Below, in pieces: positions 25,142 through 34,527 of a DNA stretch of 64,000 nt. The stretch covers positions 176,646-240,645 of the forward strand of contig UBTY01000026.1 in NCBI GenBank assembly GCA_900468535.1, given 5' to 3'. The translations under genes were made by a program, and so were the position numbers. Every line of letters starts with the position of its first letter. Position 1 is the stretch's first letter. Source of the DNA: Hyphomicrobiales bacterium. Lineage in GTDB: Bacteria > Pseudomonadota > Alphaproteobacteria > Rhizobiales > Rhizobiaceae. Below the pieces are notes generated by a model. It had not been told where the DNA came from. It saw only the letters and a list, made by a program, of their open reading frames with translations, and made no database searches.

Positions 25142-26158
25142 TTGCAGACAACGACAGAGTCACCGTCAACCGCGATCGATGGCAGCGCTCCGCTCGAACT
25201 TTCGCTGGTCGTGCCGATTTTCAACGAGGAAGAAAGCGTCGGACCGCTCGTCGACCGCATCTGCTCGGCCATGACGAACTACCAGCAGCGTTGGGAACTC
25301 ATCCTGGTCGACGACGGAAGCACGGACGCAACTCTCGTGAACGCGCGCAAGCACATCGGTCGCGCCGGCCTGGCGCTGAAGATCGTCGAACTGCAGCGCA
25401 ATTTCGGTCAGACCGCAGCGATGCAGGCGGGAATCGATACCGCCAGCGGGCGTCTGATCGCAACGATGGACGGCGATCTGCAGAACGACCCGAACGACAT
25501 CCCTTCGATGGTCGCGGAGCTCGAGCGCAGAGAACTCGACCTGCTGGTCGGCTGGCGAAAGAACCGCCAGGACGGCCTCCTGCTGCGCAAGATTCCCTCA
25601 TGGTGCGCCAACTATCTGATCGGCCGCATCACCGGCGTCAAACTGCATGACTACGGCTGCAGCCTGAAGATCTATCGCTCGTCGATCATCAAGCAGGTCA
25701 AGCTGATGGGCGAGATGCACCGCTTCATTCCGGCATGGGTGGCGGGTGTTGTGCCAAGCTCGCGCATCGGCGAAATGGTCGTGACGCACCATGCTCGTGC
25801 GCACGGCCAGTCGAAGTACGGTATCTCGCGCACCTTCCGCGTCATCCTCGACCTGCTCTCCGTCATGTTCTTCATGCGCTACAAGGCGCGTCCCGGCCAT
25901 TTCTTCGGCTCGCTGGGTCTCGGACTGGGCGCCATCGCAACGCTCGTGCTCATCTATCTGTTCTTCGACAAGTTCATCATGGGCAACGACATCGGGACCC
26001 GACCGCTGCTCATGGTCGGCATCGTCCTGCTACTGTCGTCGGTCCAGATGATCACGACCGGTATCCTGGCGGAAATGATCGCGCGCACCTATTACCGCGA
26101 CGACGCTTCGCCCAACTACATCGTCCGGCAGATATTCGACCGCTCCGAGAATGCGTAA
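25142..26158 (+). CDS. Family 2 glycosyltransferase, polyprenyl-phosphate sugar synthase (RgtE/ArnC/DPM1-like)
   Basis: A 338-residue enzyme with a cytosolic GT2 domain (LSLVVPIFNEEESVG, LVDDGSTDAT, and the acidic MDGDLQNDPNDIP) followed by two C-terminal membrane helices (about 248-272 and 280-305). This is the layout of enzymes that transfer a sugar from UDP or GDP to undecaprenyl or dodecaprenyl phosphate. In Rhizobium, RgtE makes dodecaprenyl-phosphate galacturonic acid for lipopolysaccharide; this gene is a good candidate. Start is TTG at 25142, supported by AGGAG upstream. Overlaps the next gene by 8 bases. Confidence 0.87.
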   Translation: MQTTTESPSTAIDGSAPLELSLVVPIFNEEESVGPLVDRICSAMTNYQQRWELILVDDGSTDATLVNARKHIGRAGLALKIVELQRNFGQTAAMQAGIDTASGRLIATMDGDLQNDPNDIPSMVAELERRELDLLVGWRKNRQDGLLLRKIPSWCANYLIGRITGVKLHDYGCSLKIYRSSIIKQVKLMGEMHRFIPAWVAGVVPSSRIGEMVVTHHARAHGQSKYGISRTFRVILDLLSVMFFMRYKARPGHFFGSLGLGLGAIATLVLIYLFFDKFIMGNDIGTRPLLMVGIVLLLSSVQMITTGILAEMIARTYYRDDASPNYIVRQIFDRSENA

Positions 26159-27650
26159 CCTTCTGACGCGCAGACCCGATACGGTCGTCATACTGCTGGC
26201 TGCGTATTTCCTTATCGGCTTTGTGGTTCGTCTGCTCCTGCCGCATGGCATGCGGGTGGACGAATCCCAGCAGGCTTTCTTTTCCCAGTGGCTCGTGACC
26301 GGCTACGACACGCAGCCGCCGCTCTATAACTGGTTCCAGGCCGTGATCGTGTCCGTGTTCGGACTGTCGATCGCCACGATCGCCGCGGCCAAGAACCTCG
26401 TTCTCTTTCTCCTCTTCTTCACCTACTACAGGCTTGCGCGGCTGGTTCTTGAAGACCGTCTCTACGCCGCGATTGCGACCCTGTCGCTGTTCACGATCCC
26501 GCAGGTCTTCTGGGGCGCTCAGCGCGATCTGACCCACACGGTCGCGCAGATGCTGATGATCAACCTGCTGATCCTCAGCGTCGTGAAGACCCTGAAGGCG
26601 CCGTCGCTTGGGTCCTATGCGATGATCGGCGTTTCGCTCGGTCTCGGCATGCTGTCGAAGTACAACTTCACCCTCGTGGTGATTGCCGCCTTCGTCGCGG
26701 TATTGCTGCATCCGGACGGCAAAGCGCGCCTTCTGGACCGGCGCTTCCTGCTGTCGATCGCCATAGCGATCCTTCTGTTCGTCCCACACGGACTCTGGCT
26801 GCTCGATAATGTCGGACTGGCTGCGACGCGGACCCTGAACACGATGGGTGAAGAGGCGCCTGACGGCGCTTTCGAGAAGTTCATCAAGGGGCCGATCGAG
26901 TTCTTCGAACTCATCGTCATCATCCTTGCACCTATCGTTGCGGTCTACGCGATCGTTTTCGGGAAGTCGTTCCTGCGCAATCTTCGCCCGACCACGGTCT
27001 GGGCGCGCTTTCTCGACACCGTCTTCCTGACGATCGGGCTCCAGGTCCTGCTGCTGGTCTTCGCGATCGGCATTACCTCAATGCGCGACAGATGGGTTCT
27101 CCCCTTTCTGTTCCTGATGCCAATCGCCTTCTGCCTGAAAATGCGGGCGCGTGGCGTCCGCGCCGAAGACTTCGCCAAGCGTTTCTTCCTTGTACCGCTG
27201 ACCGTCATGGCTCTGACGCCGCCGCTGTTCTTCGTCCGCGCCAATATGCCGACGCTCTTCGGTCGCTACGAAGCCTACAACATCCCCTACGGGACATTCA
27301 TCAGCGAGATCGTATCGGAAGAAGGAAAGCGGCCCGGCCTCGTCGTCACCGATACTTGGCTGCCGTCGGGTAACCTGCATATGCAGTTGCCGGATGTGCC
27401 GACGCTGTGCACGTTTTTCGGCAACCTGACGGTCGACTACAAATGGAGCGCCGATCGGCCCATCCTGTTGGCGTGGCTGCCCAGAGAGGGAGATACGAGC
27501 CTCCCCCCCGACCTCAGCCGGTGGCTGACTAATAATCTTGGCCAGCAATACGCAAACCCCGCCGTCAAGAACATAAGCATTCGCTATGAGCGTGGACGCC
27601 CGGACGACAAGCGGTACTTCGGCTACGCCTGGGTCTACCCGCAGCCCTGA
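26151..27650 (+). CDS. Family 39 glycosyltransferase, ArnT/Rgt-like
   Basis: A 499-residue polytopic membrane protein with the PMT/ArnT pattern: acidic residues in the first periplasmic loop (MRVDESQQAFF, about residue 37) and YDTQPPLYNW (about 53-62), then about ten further hydrophobic helices and a soluble C-terminal domain (about 390-499). Such enzymes move a sugar from a polyprenyl-phosphate donor to lipid A, core or another acceptor on the periplasmic side. It is translationally coupled to the donor synthase upstream. RgtA-D-type galacturonosyl transferase activity is my inference. Confidence 0.86.
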   Translation: MRNLLTRRPDTVVILLAAYFLIGFVVRLLLPHGMRVDESQQAFFSQWLVTGYDTQPPLYNWFQAVIVSVFGLSIATIAAAKNLVLFLLFFTYYRLARLVLEDRLYAAIATLSLFTIPQVFWGAQRDLTHTVAQMLMINLLILSVVKTLKAPSLGSYAMIGVSLGLGMLSKYNFTLVVIAAFVAVLLHPDGKARLLDRRFLLSIAIAILLFVPHGLWLLDNVGLAATRTLNTMGEEAPDGAFEKFIKGPIEFFELIVIILAPIVAVYAIVFGKSFLRNLRPTTVWARFLDTVFLTIGLQVLLLVFAIGITSMRDRWVLPFLFLMPIAFCLKMRARGVRAEDFAKRFFLVPLTVMALTPPLFFVRANMPTLFGRYEAYNIPYGTFISEIVSEEGKRPGLVVTDTWLPSGNLHMQLPDVPTLCTFFGNLTVDYKWSADRPILLAWLPREGDTSLPPDLSRWLTNNLGQQYANPAVKNISIRYERGRPDDKRYFGYAWVYPQP

Positions 27651-27656
27651 CAGCCG

Positions 27657-29024
27657 CTAAGACTTGAGCTCCCGCCAGGCGGAATCCAGCGCAACCTTTG
27701 TAATGCGCATCATTTCGTCGACTTCTTCGTGGGTGATGACGAGTGGCGGGGACGCGAGCATCCTGTCGCCGGTTGCGCGCAAAACCAGGCCGTTGGCGAG
27801 CGCATGGTTGCGGACGAGTGCCCCGACCGCGTCCGGCTTTTCGAAGCGCATCCGTGTGCTTTTGTCCGCAGCCAATTGTAGGGCGCCCATCAGGCCGATG
27901 CTGACGGCCTCACCGACCAGTTCGTGATCGCCAAGCGCGCCCCAGGCCCTGGCAAAATAGGGACCAATGTCGTCGCGCACCCGCTCCACCAGGCGCTCAT
28001 CCTCAAGAATCCGCAGGTTTTCCAGTGCCGCGGTCGCGCAGACCGGATGGCCCGAATAGGTGAAGCCGTGGTTGAAATCTCCGACATCGTTTATCAACAC
28101 GTCGGCGACGCGATCACTGACCAGCACGCCACCGATCGGCAGGTAACCCGATGACAGGCCCTTCGCGATAGGCGCCAGATCCGGTTCGACACCGAAATAC
28201 TGGTGTCCGAACCATTCGCCCAGGCGTCCGAAGCCGCAGATCACTTCATCGGCCACCAGCAGGATATTGCGGGCTTTGCAGATTCTCTGAATTTCAGGCC
28301 AATAGGTCTTCGGCGGAATGATCACGCCGCCGGCACCCTGGACCGGCTCGGCAACGAAGGCCGCGACGTTTTCCTCGCCGAGTTCATCGATCTTTTCTTC
28401 CAGCTGCCGCGCGACCTTCAGGCCGAACTCGTCCGGCGACAGCTCTCCGCCTTCGCCGTACCAATAGGGTTGGCCTATATGGACGATGCCCGGTATCGGC
28501 AGATCACCCTGCTCATGCATGTATTTCATGCCGCCGAGGCTGGCGCCCGCGACAGTCGAGCCGTGGTAGCCATTCTTGCGGGCAATGACGATCTTCTTCG
28601 ACGGCTTGCCGACAGCGGCCCAATAGACGCGGGCCATGCGAAACCAAGTATCATTTGCCTCTGAACCTGAAGCGGTTAAGAAGACATGATTGAAATTTGG
28701 GCCGGCGTGCGAGACGACCTTTTCGGAAAGCAAGGTTGCCGGCGTGGTCGTCGTTCCGAAGAACGTGTTGTAATAGGGAAGCTCCTTCATCTGTCGGGCA
28801 ACAACATCGGCGATCTCATGCCGTCCGTAACCGATGTTGACGCACCAGAGCCCCGCGAAACCATCGAGATACTTCTTGCCTTGGGCATCCCAGATATGGA
28901 CGCCCTCGCCGCGCTGGATGACGCGGGCTCCGTCCGCATTCAGTTTCTTCATGTCCGAGAACGGGTGGAGATGATGGGCGGCATCGATGGCTGCCAAGTT
29001 TGAACGCGCGTAAGTATCGGACAT
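27657..29024 (-). CDS. Class III aminotransferase, likely amine/putrescine-pyruvate type
   Basis: A 455-residue PLP enzyme of the omega-aminotransferase group. It shows FLTASGSEANDTWFRMARVYWA, KNGYHGSTVAGASLGG, the cofactor Asp in LLVADEVICGFGRLGEWFG, and the Schiff-base lysine in PDLAPIAKGLSSGYLP (about residue 289). The pattern resembles SpuC-type putrescine or beta-alanine aminotransferases. It is divergent from a gamma-glutamylputrescine synthetase-like gene, consistent with polyamine or other amine catabolism. I prefer ATG 29024 over a TTG at 29033. Confidence 0.88.
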   Translation of the reverse strand: MSDTYARSNLAAIDAAHHLHPFSDMKKLNADGARVIQRGEGVHIWDAQGKKYLDGFAGLWCVNIGYGRHEIADVVARQMKELPYYNTFFGTTTTPATLLSEKVVSHAGPNFNHVFLTASGSEANDTWFRMARVYWAAVGKPSKKIVIARKNGYHGSTVAGASLGGMKYMHEQGDLPIPGIVHIGQPYWYGEGGELSPDEFGLKVARQLEEKIDELGEENVAAFVAEPVQGAGGVIIPPKTYWPEIQRICKARNILLVADEVICGFGRLGEWFGHQYFGVEPDLAPIAKGLSSGYLPIGGVLVSDRVADVLINDVGDFNHGFTYSGHPVCATAALENLRILEDERLVERVRDDIGPYFARAWGALGDHELVGEAVSIGLMGALQLAADKSTRMRFEKPDAVGALVRNHALANGLVLRATGDRMLASPPLVITHEEVDEMMRITKVALDSAWRELKS

Positions 29025-29107
29025 GATTTGCAAAACACCTTCGGAGATTGAAAGCCTCTTTCCAATGGGATACGACCTTGAGCGTGTCCGAGGGGATTTT
29101 CAAGATC

Positions 29108-30460
29108 ATGGCAAGCCACAAAAGCAACGATAGAGCTGCGGCCAGCGACGCGCGCGTGGAAATCCTGCTGGTGGGAATGAACGGCGACCTGCGCGGGAAG
29201 CAAATCCCGCTCGGAATGCAGAAGAAGATCTGGGCGGGAGAGGTGCGCCTGCCCTCCTCCACTCAGTCGCTTGATATCTGGGGAGACGACAACGACGACA
29301 TTACAGGTCTGTCGCTCTCTGTCGGCGATCCCGATGGGAATTGCATTCCTGACGAACGAAGCATTGTGGTAATGCCCTGGGCTCCGGAAGGGTCGCTGCA
29401 GGTGCTGGCGACGATGCACGAATTCGACGGGACGCCAAGCTTCATAGATCCCCGTGCAATCCTCGCCTCCGTGCTCAAGCGATACGAACGGCTCGGTCTG
29501 ACGCCTGTGGTGGCAACAGAACTCGAATTCTATGTCATGGAACAGAGTTGGCGAGAGACCGGCAGGCCATCGCCGCCTGTCGACCTGACCTATCAAGGCG
29601 ATCCGAACGGTTTCCAGCTCTACGACATGAGCGCTGTCGACGCGCTCGCAGACTATCTGAACACGGTCCGCGCATACGCTGCCGCGCAGGGCCTGCCTGC
29701 CGATGCAACGACGGCCGAGTTCGGTCCCGGCCAATTCGAAATCAACCTCCTGCATCGCCCCGATGCACTCGCGGCCGCGGACGACTGCGTCTATCTCAAA
29801 CGCATCATTGAACAGGCGGCGCGAAAGCACGGCTTGAAGTCCACGTGCATGGCAAAGCCGTATTCGGATCACGCAGGCTCCGGTCTGCATGTGCATGCGA
29901 GCGTTCTCGACGCTGCAGGCCGCAACATATTCGACGCAAAGGGCGGCGAGCCGACGAAGCTCAAATCGGTCTGCGCGGGCATGCTACAGAGCATGCGCGA
30001 CGCACAACTGGTCTTTGCGCCGTTCGCCAACTCCTATCGCCGCTTCCAGCCGGGATCTTTCGCGCCCGTCGATCTTACCTGGGGCTATGGTCACCGGGGC
30101 ACGGCAGTTCGGATCCCCGATATCAACGGACCGGCCGCCCGGATTGAGCACCGCGTCGCAGGCGCCGATGCCAATCCATACCTACTGCTTGCCGCGATCC
30201 TCGGCGGGATGCTGCTCGGGCTCGAGAACGAACTGGATCCGGGCGAGGAAACGACGCCGTCGTATGTTCCCGACAACGCGCCGAAGCTGACTCACGACTT
30301 CCTGACGGCGGTCGAAACGTTTCGCAATTCGCCATTCATCGCCGACATTTTCGGCGAGCGTTATCAGCAGCTCTACGGCGATACAAAGCGCAAGGAGGCT
30401 ATCACCTATCTGCGCACGGTCTCGGACTTCGACTACCGGACCTATCTGCCGCGTCTCTAG
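29108..30460 (+). CDS. Glutamine synthetase family protein, gamma-glutamylputrescine synthetase-like
   Basis: A 450-residue member of the GlnA family. It carries the catalytic pattern TELEFYVM (metal), FGPGQFEINL (ATP and glutamate), GSGLHVHASVLD, the NSYRRFQPGSFAP segment and RIEHRVAGADANPYLLLAAIL. The sequence ends VSDFDYRTYLPRL, typical of the PuuA/GSIII-like ATP-dependent glutamylation enzymes rather than the assimilatory GlnA. The substrate (putrescine, ethanolamine or other amine) is inferred from the divergent aminotransferase. Its stop abuts the stop of the next, convergent gene with no base between. Confidence 0.86.
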   Translation: MASHKSNDRAAASDARVEILLVGMNGDLRGKQIPLGMQKKIWAGEVRLPSSTQSLDIWGDDNDDITGLSLSVGDPDGNCIPDERSIVVMPWAPEGSLQVLATMHEFDGTPSFIDPRAILASVLKRYERLGLTPVVATELEFYVMEQSWRETGRPSPPVDLTYQGDPNGFQLYDMSAVDALADYLNTVRAYAAAQGLPADATTAEFGPGQFEINLLHRPDALAAADDCVYLKRIIEQAARKHGLKSTCMAKPYSDHAGSGLHVHASVLDAAGRNIFDAKGGEPTKLKSVCAGMLQSMRDAQLVFAPFANSYRRFQPGSFAPVDLTWGYGHRGTAVRIPDINGPAARIEHRVAGADANPYLLLAAILGGMLLGLENELDPGEETTPSYVPDNAPKLTHDFLTAVETFRNSPFIADIFGERYQQLYGDTKRKEAITYLRTVSDFDYRTYLPRL

Positions 30461-31405
30461 CTACGACGCGGGCTCGCGCCGTTCGGCCTCATCGACCTGA
30501 GCTGCCAAGCCCTGCTGCACCAATACCTTCAGCTCACCGGGATGGAGTTTCAACGAGACGTCGCGCTCGAGGGGGAGCAGCTCTCCATCCATCACGCAAT
30601 TCGCCTTCGAATGAAGCTTCGGAAAATGCAGGTGCACCTCGGCGGGGTGCATGATCATGACATCCGCGTTTTCCCGCACCTTCCCCCTCAGGAGGTCGAT
30701 TGCCAGGCGGGCGACACCGAGTGGCTTCAAAGGTTTTGCTGTGTAGAAGCCGAGCTCTCCGCTGGTCAGGCTATCGGCGTACAACAGGGCATTCTCGCCG
30801 AAAGGATTGTTCGAGACGGAAACGGCTGAAACCCGCCGCCGTTCGCGCACGCCGCCCGCCTCGAAATCCACCTCGAACTCCGGCGGATTCAGCACCACGC
30901 CGAAGGCAGCACGCGTACTCGCCCGCATTTTTCCCAACCGCGATCGGTAGCTATAGGAATTGCGGTAGCGCACCATGCGCGCATGCAGCCCCGCGGAAAA
31001 CTGGTGTATGAACGGCCGGTCGTTTGCGCTGGCAATATCGACGTTATCAACCTCGCCGAAGGCAAGCACCTCAAGCGCGCTCCAGATATCGAGAGGCACG
31101 CGAAGCGATCGCGCAAAAAGGTTCATCGTTCCCGCCGGAATGACGCCGAGCGCAACTCCGTTCTTCCATGCGATCGATGCAGCGGCCGATATCGTTCCAT
31201 CGCCCCCGCCAGCGACGATGCCGTCAATATCGTCGCGGCGCGCGGCGCGCTGCATTGCCGGGACGATCTCGCTACCTGAAAATACCAGCGCTTCGAAATC
31301 ATGACCCGCCTTGCCGAAAACCTCCTCGGCCCGCCGTTCATAGGCCTGCATGTCGGTGGTTCTGAACGTGCCGCCATCGCGATTGAAAAAACCTACAAGT
31401 TTCAT
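30461..31405 (-). CDS. Diacylglycerol/lipid kinase family protein
   Basis: A 314-residue soluble protein of the DAGK/sphingosine-kinase/YegS family. The nucleotide loop is GIVAGGGDGTISAAAS (about residues 63-78), followed by LGVIPAGTMNLFARSLRVP. The C-terminal beta-sandwich begins near residue 140 and ends VMDGELLPLERDVSLKLHPG. It would phosphorylate diacylglycerol or a related lipid with ATP. I start it at the ATG at 31405, immediately before the first beta-strand; an in-frame extension to 31573 looks non-coding. Confidence 0.87.
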   Translation of the reverse strand: MKLVGFFNRDGGTFRTTDMQAYERRAEEVFGKAGHDFEALVFSGSEIVPAMQRAARRDDIDGIVAGGGDGTISAAASIAWKNGVALGVIPAGTMNLFARSLRVPLDIWSALEVLAFGEVDNVDIASANDRPFIHQFSAGLHARMVRYRNSYSYRSRLGKMRASTRAAFGVVLNPPEFEVDFEAGGVRERRRVSAVSVSNNPFGENALLYADSLTSGELGFYTAKPLKPLGVARLAIDLLRGKVRENADVMIMHPAEVHLHFPKLHSKANCVMDGELLPLERDVSLKLHPGELKVLVQQGLAAQVDEAERREPAS

Positions 31406-31694
31406 GCGCTTCCCGTTATCCGGCGCTGGGCGTCGCCCAGCCTCGTGCCGCTTAGAGATGGTTCTTGCGCTCGTGATTTCAACAACCAGCACGAGTCGCG
31501 CCTGCTGCGCATGGCACGTATGCACTGTTGGCGGTGCTGCAGTGCAAAGAACGCAGAAGACGTTCGACGCCAAATCATCGATAAGTATCTGGTAGGGCAG
31601 TGTTCCCTTTTCCTTTCATATCCGCATTTCCGGCTAGCGTTTGCCGACGCCTTCATGTTGCCGGACACCTGACATTGCATGCCGAGGAGCTCGC

Positions 31695-32912
31695 GTGAGC
31701 CAGATTGCCGTAAACGATTCCATTGATGCCGATTCCGCAGTTGAGGCGCCGTCGCCCATGGCGGTTGCGCTCGTCCAGCTGGCACTTGCCTGCGGCGGCT
31801 TCGGCATTGGCACCGGCGAATTCGCGATCATGGGCCTTCTGCCCAATGTGGCCGGGACATTCTCGGTTACGACGCCCGAGGCGGGATACGTGATCAGCGC
31901 CTATGCCCTTGGTGTCGTCGTTGGCGCCCCCGTTATCGCGGTTCTCGCCGCGAAGATGGCGCGGCGTTCGCTGCTTCTGTTGCTGATGGCTATCTTTGCC
32001 GTGGGCAATATTGCCAGCGCGATGGCGCCTACCTTCGAAAGCTTCGCCCTGATCCGTTTCATCACCGGACTGCCGCACGGCGCCTATTTCGGTGTCGCCG
32101 CCATCGTAGCAGCATCCATGGTGCCTGCGCACAAGCGTGCACGCGCAGTCGGCAGGGTCATGCTCGGCCTGACCATCGCAACACTGCTCGGCACGCCCCT
32201 CGCGACCTTCTTCGGACAATCGCTCGACTGGCGGGTGGCGTTCACGTCTGTGGGTGTGATCGGCCTCGTTACCATGGCCTTGATCTGGTACTACGTGCCG
32301 CGCGACCAGGTTGCCGAAGGCGCGAGCTTCCGCCGCGAGCTCGGCGCGTTCAAGCGGCCTCAGGTTCTGTTGACGCTCGCCATCGCAGCCGTCGGATACG
32401 GCGGCATGTTCGCGATGTTCAGCTACATCGCCGACACGACGACAAAGGTCGCGATGCTGCCCGAGAGCATGGTTGCCGTGATGATGATCCTGTTCGGCGT
32501 CGGTATGAACGCCGGCAACGTCATCGGATCATGGCTCGCCGACAAGTCGCTCATGGGCACAATTGCCGGCTCTCTGATCTTCAACGTCGTCGTGCTGTCG
32601 CTTTTCTCCCTGACGGCCACGATCCCGGTTATGCTCGCGCTTTGCGTCTTCCTGATCGGCTGCGGTTTTGCAGCAGGCCCTGCCCTGCAAACCAGATTGA
32701 TGGATGTCGCTGCAGATGCCCAGACGCTTGCGGCTGCATCGAACCACTCGGCCTTCAACATCGCCAACGCGCTTGGTGCCTGGCTGGGCGGGCTCGTGAT
32801 CGCCCGGGGATACGGTTTTGCGGCGACGGGCTATGTCGGCGCAGCCCTGTCGTTCCTCGGCATGTTCGTCTTTGCGGCTTCGCTACGCCTCGACCGCCGC
32901 GCCCGCAGCTAA
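31695..32912 (+). CDS. MFS transporter, AraJ/PbuE-type exporter
   Basis: A 405-residue twelve-helix major facilitator of the DHA1 arabinose/purine-efflux group. Features are [21 protein letters not shown] in helix 1, the loop motif [15 protein letters not shown] between helices 2 and 3, and [19 protein letters not shown] in helix 4. The GTG at 31695 is the start because GAGGAG lies 5-8 bases upstream. The last 30 bases overlap the convergent HxlR gene. The substrate is unknown; sugars, purine analogues or drugs are typical for the group. Confidence 0.9.
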   Translation: MSQIAVNDSIDADSAVEAPSPMAVALVQLALACGGFGIGTGEFAIMGLLPNVAGTFSVTTPEAGYVISAYALGVVVGAPVIAVLAAKMARRSLLLLLMAIFAVGNIASAMAPTFESFALIRFITGLPHGAYFGVAAIVAASMVPAHKRARAVGRVMLGLTIATLLGTPLATFFGQSLDWRVAFTSVGVIGLVTMALIWYYVPRDQVAEGASFRRELGAFKRPQVLLTLAIAAVGYGGMFAMFSYIADTTTKVAMLPESMVAVMMILFGVGMNAGNVIGSWLADKSLMGTIAGSLIFNVVVLSLFSLTATIPVMLALCVFLIGCGFAAGPALQTRLMDVAADAQTLAAASNHSAFNIANALGAWLGGLVIARGYGFAATGYVGAALSFLGMFVFAASLRLDRRARS

Positions 32913-33290
32913 ACCTTGCTCGGCTGCGACATCCCGCAGTCGGCGCCCATCCGGATAGCAGAAGACATTCTGCTCGCCCCAGACGGCAAGCGCCTCGATA
33001 ACGGGGCGCAAGGTGCCGCCAAGCGCCGTCAGCGCATATTCCACGCGCGGCGGCACGACGGCGAAGACCGTTCGCGACACCAGCCCCGAATCTTCCAATT
33101 CTCGCAATTGCTTGGTCAGCATGCGCTGCGTAATCGCCGGCAGCTTGCGGCGCAGCTCGTTGAAGCGCAGCGTTCCATCCATCAGATGAAACAGGATAAC
33201 GCCTTTCCATTTCCCATCGAGGAAACTGAGCGTTGCTTCGACAGGACAACCGGGAAAGTTCTTGGTGAGCTTGGCTCGGGGAAGCGACAT
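32883..33290 (-). CDS. HxlR-family winged-helix transcriptional regulator
   Basis: A 135-residue DNA-binding protein. It has the HxlR pattern: [25 protein letters not shown] (about 15-40), [32 protein letters not shown] as the winged helix, and [22 protein letters not shown]. The single N-terminal Cys, common in redox- or electrophile-sensing HxlR proteins such as QorR and HypR, is present (C15). It is divergent from a quinone-reductase-like gene, its likely target. Confidence 0.92.
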   Translation of the reverse strand: MSLPRAKLTKNFPGCPVEATLSFLDGKWKGVILFHLMDGTLRFNELRRKLPAITQRMLTKQLRELEDSGLVSRTVFAVVPPRVEYALTALGGTLRPVIEALAVWGEQNVFCYPDGRRLRDVAAEQGLAAGAAVEA

Positions 33291-33308
33291 CCTACGGTAT
33301 CCTTTTTG

Positions 33309-33319
33309 GTACTACGTAC
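33309..33319. promoter_or_regulatory. Candidate HxlR operator GTAC-TAC-GTAC
   Basis: Two GTAC palindromes separated by three bases in the gap between the HxlR gene and the quinone reductase gene (19 bases before the regulator start, 75 before the reductase start). HxlR/QorR-type regulators typically bind short GTAC-containing dyads. One site could control both genes. Confidence 0.5.
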
Positions 33320-33393
33320 AGAATTTGTGCATTCTTGCGCCTTCGACAGATAGGTCGCATCTAGCATGCGTGCAACGCAACAAGGAATTCATC

Positions 33394-34407
33394 ATGCGCG
33401 CCGTCGGCTACAAAAACCCGCAACCTATTTCGGCTGAGACATCGCTGATCGACATCGAGCTACCCGTGCCGGATGCAACCGGCCACGACATTCTGGTGGA
33501 GGTGAAAGCCGTTTCGGTCAATCCTGTCGACGTGAAGGTACGCGCCGGCGTGACACCGCCTGACGGCCAGGCGAAGATCCTTGGCTGGGATGCAGCGGGC
33601 GTTGTCAAAGCCGTCGGGTCGGATGTCTCGCTCTTCAAGGTCGGCGACGAGGTCTTCTATGCGGGATCGATCGCCCGCCAAGGCTCCAATGCCGAATTCC
33701 AACTCGTCGATGAGCGGATTGTCGGCCACAAGCCAAAGACCCTCGACTTTGCCGCCGCGGCTGCACTGCCGCTGACGTCGATCACGGCATACGAGACGCT
33801 CTTCGATCGACTGAAGGTGCGCGACGTGGTTCCCGGAGCAGCGAAAGCGATACTAATCATCGGGGGAGCTGGTGGCGTGGGCTCGATCACCATACAGATA
33901 GCCCGTGCGCTGACGGATCTCACGGTCATCGCAACCGCGTCCCGACCGGAAACACAAGACTGGGTGAAACAGCTCGGGGCGCACCACGTCATCGATCATT
34001 CAAAGCCGATCGCCAAGCAGGTCGCGGCGCTCGGTATCGGCGCACCGGGCTTCATCTTCTCGACAACGAACACGAACGATCATCTGGCGGATATCGTGGA
34101 TGCCATCGCGCCGCAGGGGCGTTTTGCGCTGATCGACGACCCGAAAGCGCTCGACGTGATCCCCTTCAAGCGGAAGGCGGTCTCGATTCACTGGGAACTG
34201 ATGTTCACACGGCCGCTCTTCGACACGCCCGACATGATCGAGCAGCATCGGCTTTTGAACACCATCGCCAACTTGGTCGATGCCGGGCAGATCAAGACCA
34301 CGCTCAACGAAACCGCCGGAACGATCAATGCCGCAAACCTCAAGGTTGCCCATGCGATGGTGGAAAGCGGCAAGATGAAGGGAAAGGTCGTCCTCGAAAG
34401 CTTCTGA
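33394..34407 (+). CDS. Zinc-independent quinone reductase/alcohol dehydrogenase family protein
   Basis: A 337-residue medium-chain reductase. N-terminal GroES-like domain (VNPVDVKVRAGVTP, GWDAAGVVKAVGSDV) and a Rossmann domain (ILIIGGAGGVGSITIQIARAL, about 153-173). The structural and catalytic zinc cysteines of alcohol dehydrogenases are missing, as in QorA/ZADH-type NADPH:quinone reductases. It would reduce quinones or enals with NADPH. AAGGA precedes the ATG at 33394. Divergent from the HxlR regulator. Confidence 0.9.
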   Translation: MRAVGYKNPQPISAETSLIDIELPVPDATGHDILVEVKAVSVNPVDVKVRAGVTPPDGQAKILGWDAAGVVKAVGSDVSLFKVGDEVFYAGSIARQGSNAEFQLVDERIVGHKPKTLDFAAAAALPLTSITAYETLFDRLKVRDVVPGAAKAILIIGGAGGVGSITIQIARALTDLTVIATASRPETQDWVKQLGAHHVIDHSKPIAKQVAALGIGAPGFIFSTTNTNDHLADIVDAIAPQGRFALIDDPKALDVIPFKRKAVSIHWELMFTRPLFDTPDMIEQHRLLNTIANLVDAGQIKTTLNETAGTINAANLKVAHAMVESGKMKGKVVLESF

Positions 34408-34527
34408 GTTCGCCTCGATGCCGGGTCATCGGCATCGCCCGAAAACGAATACCGGAATGGCGCATCCAGCGGGTGCGGCATTCTGGCGTTAAGCATCTAG
34501 GGTGCTTGACTTTTCCGACGTTTGAGA

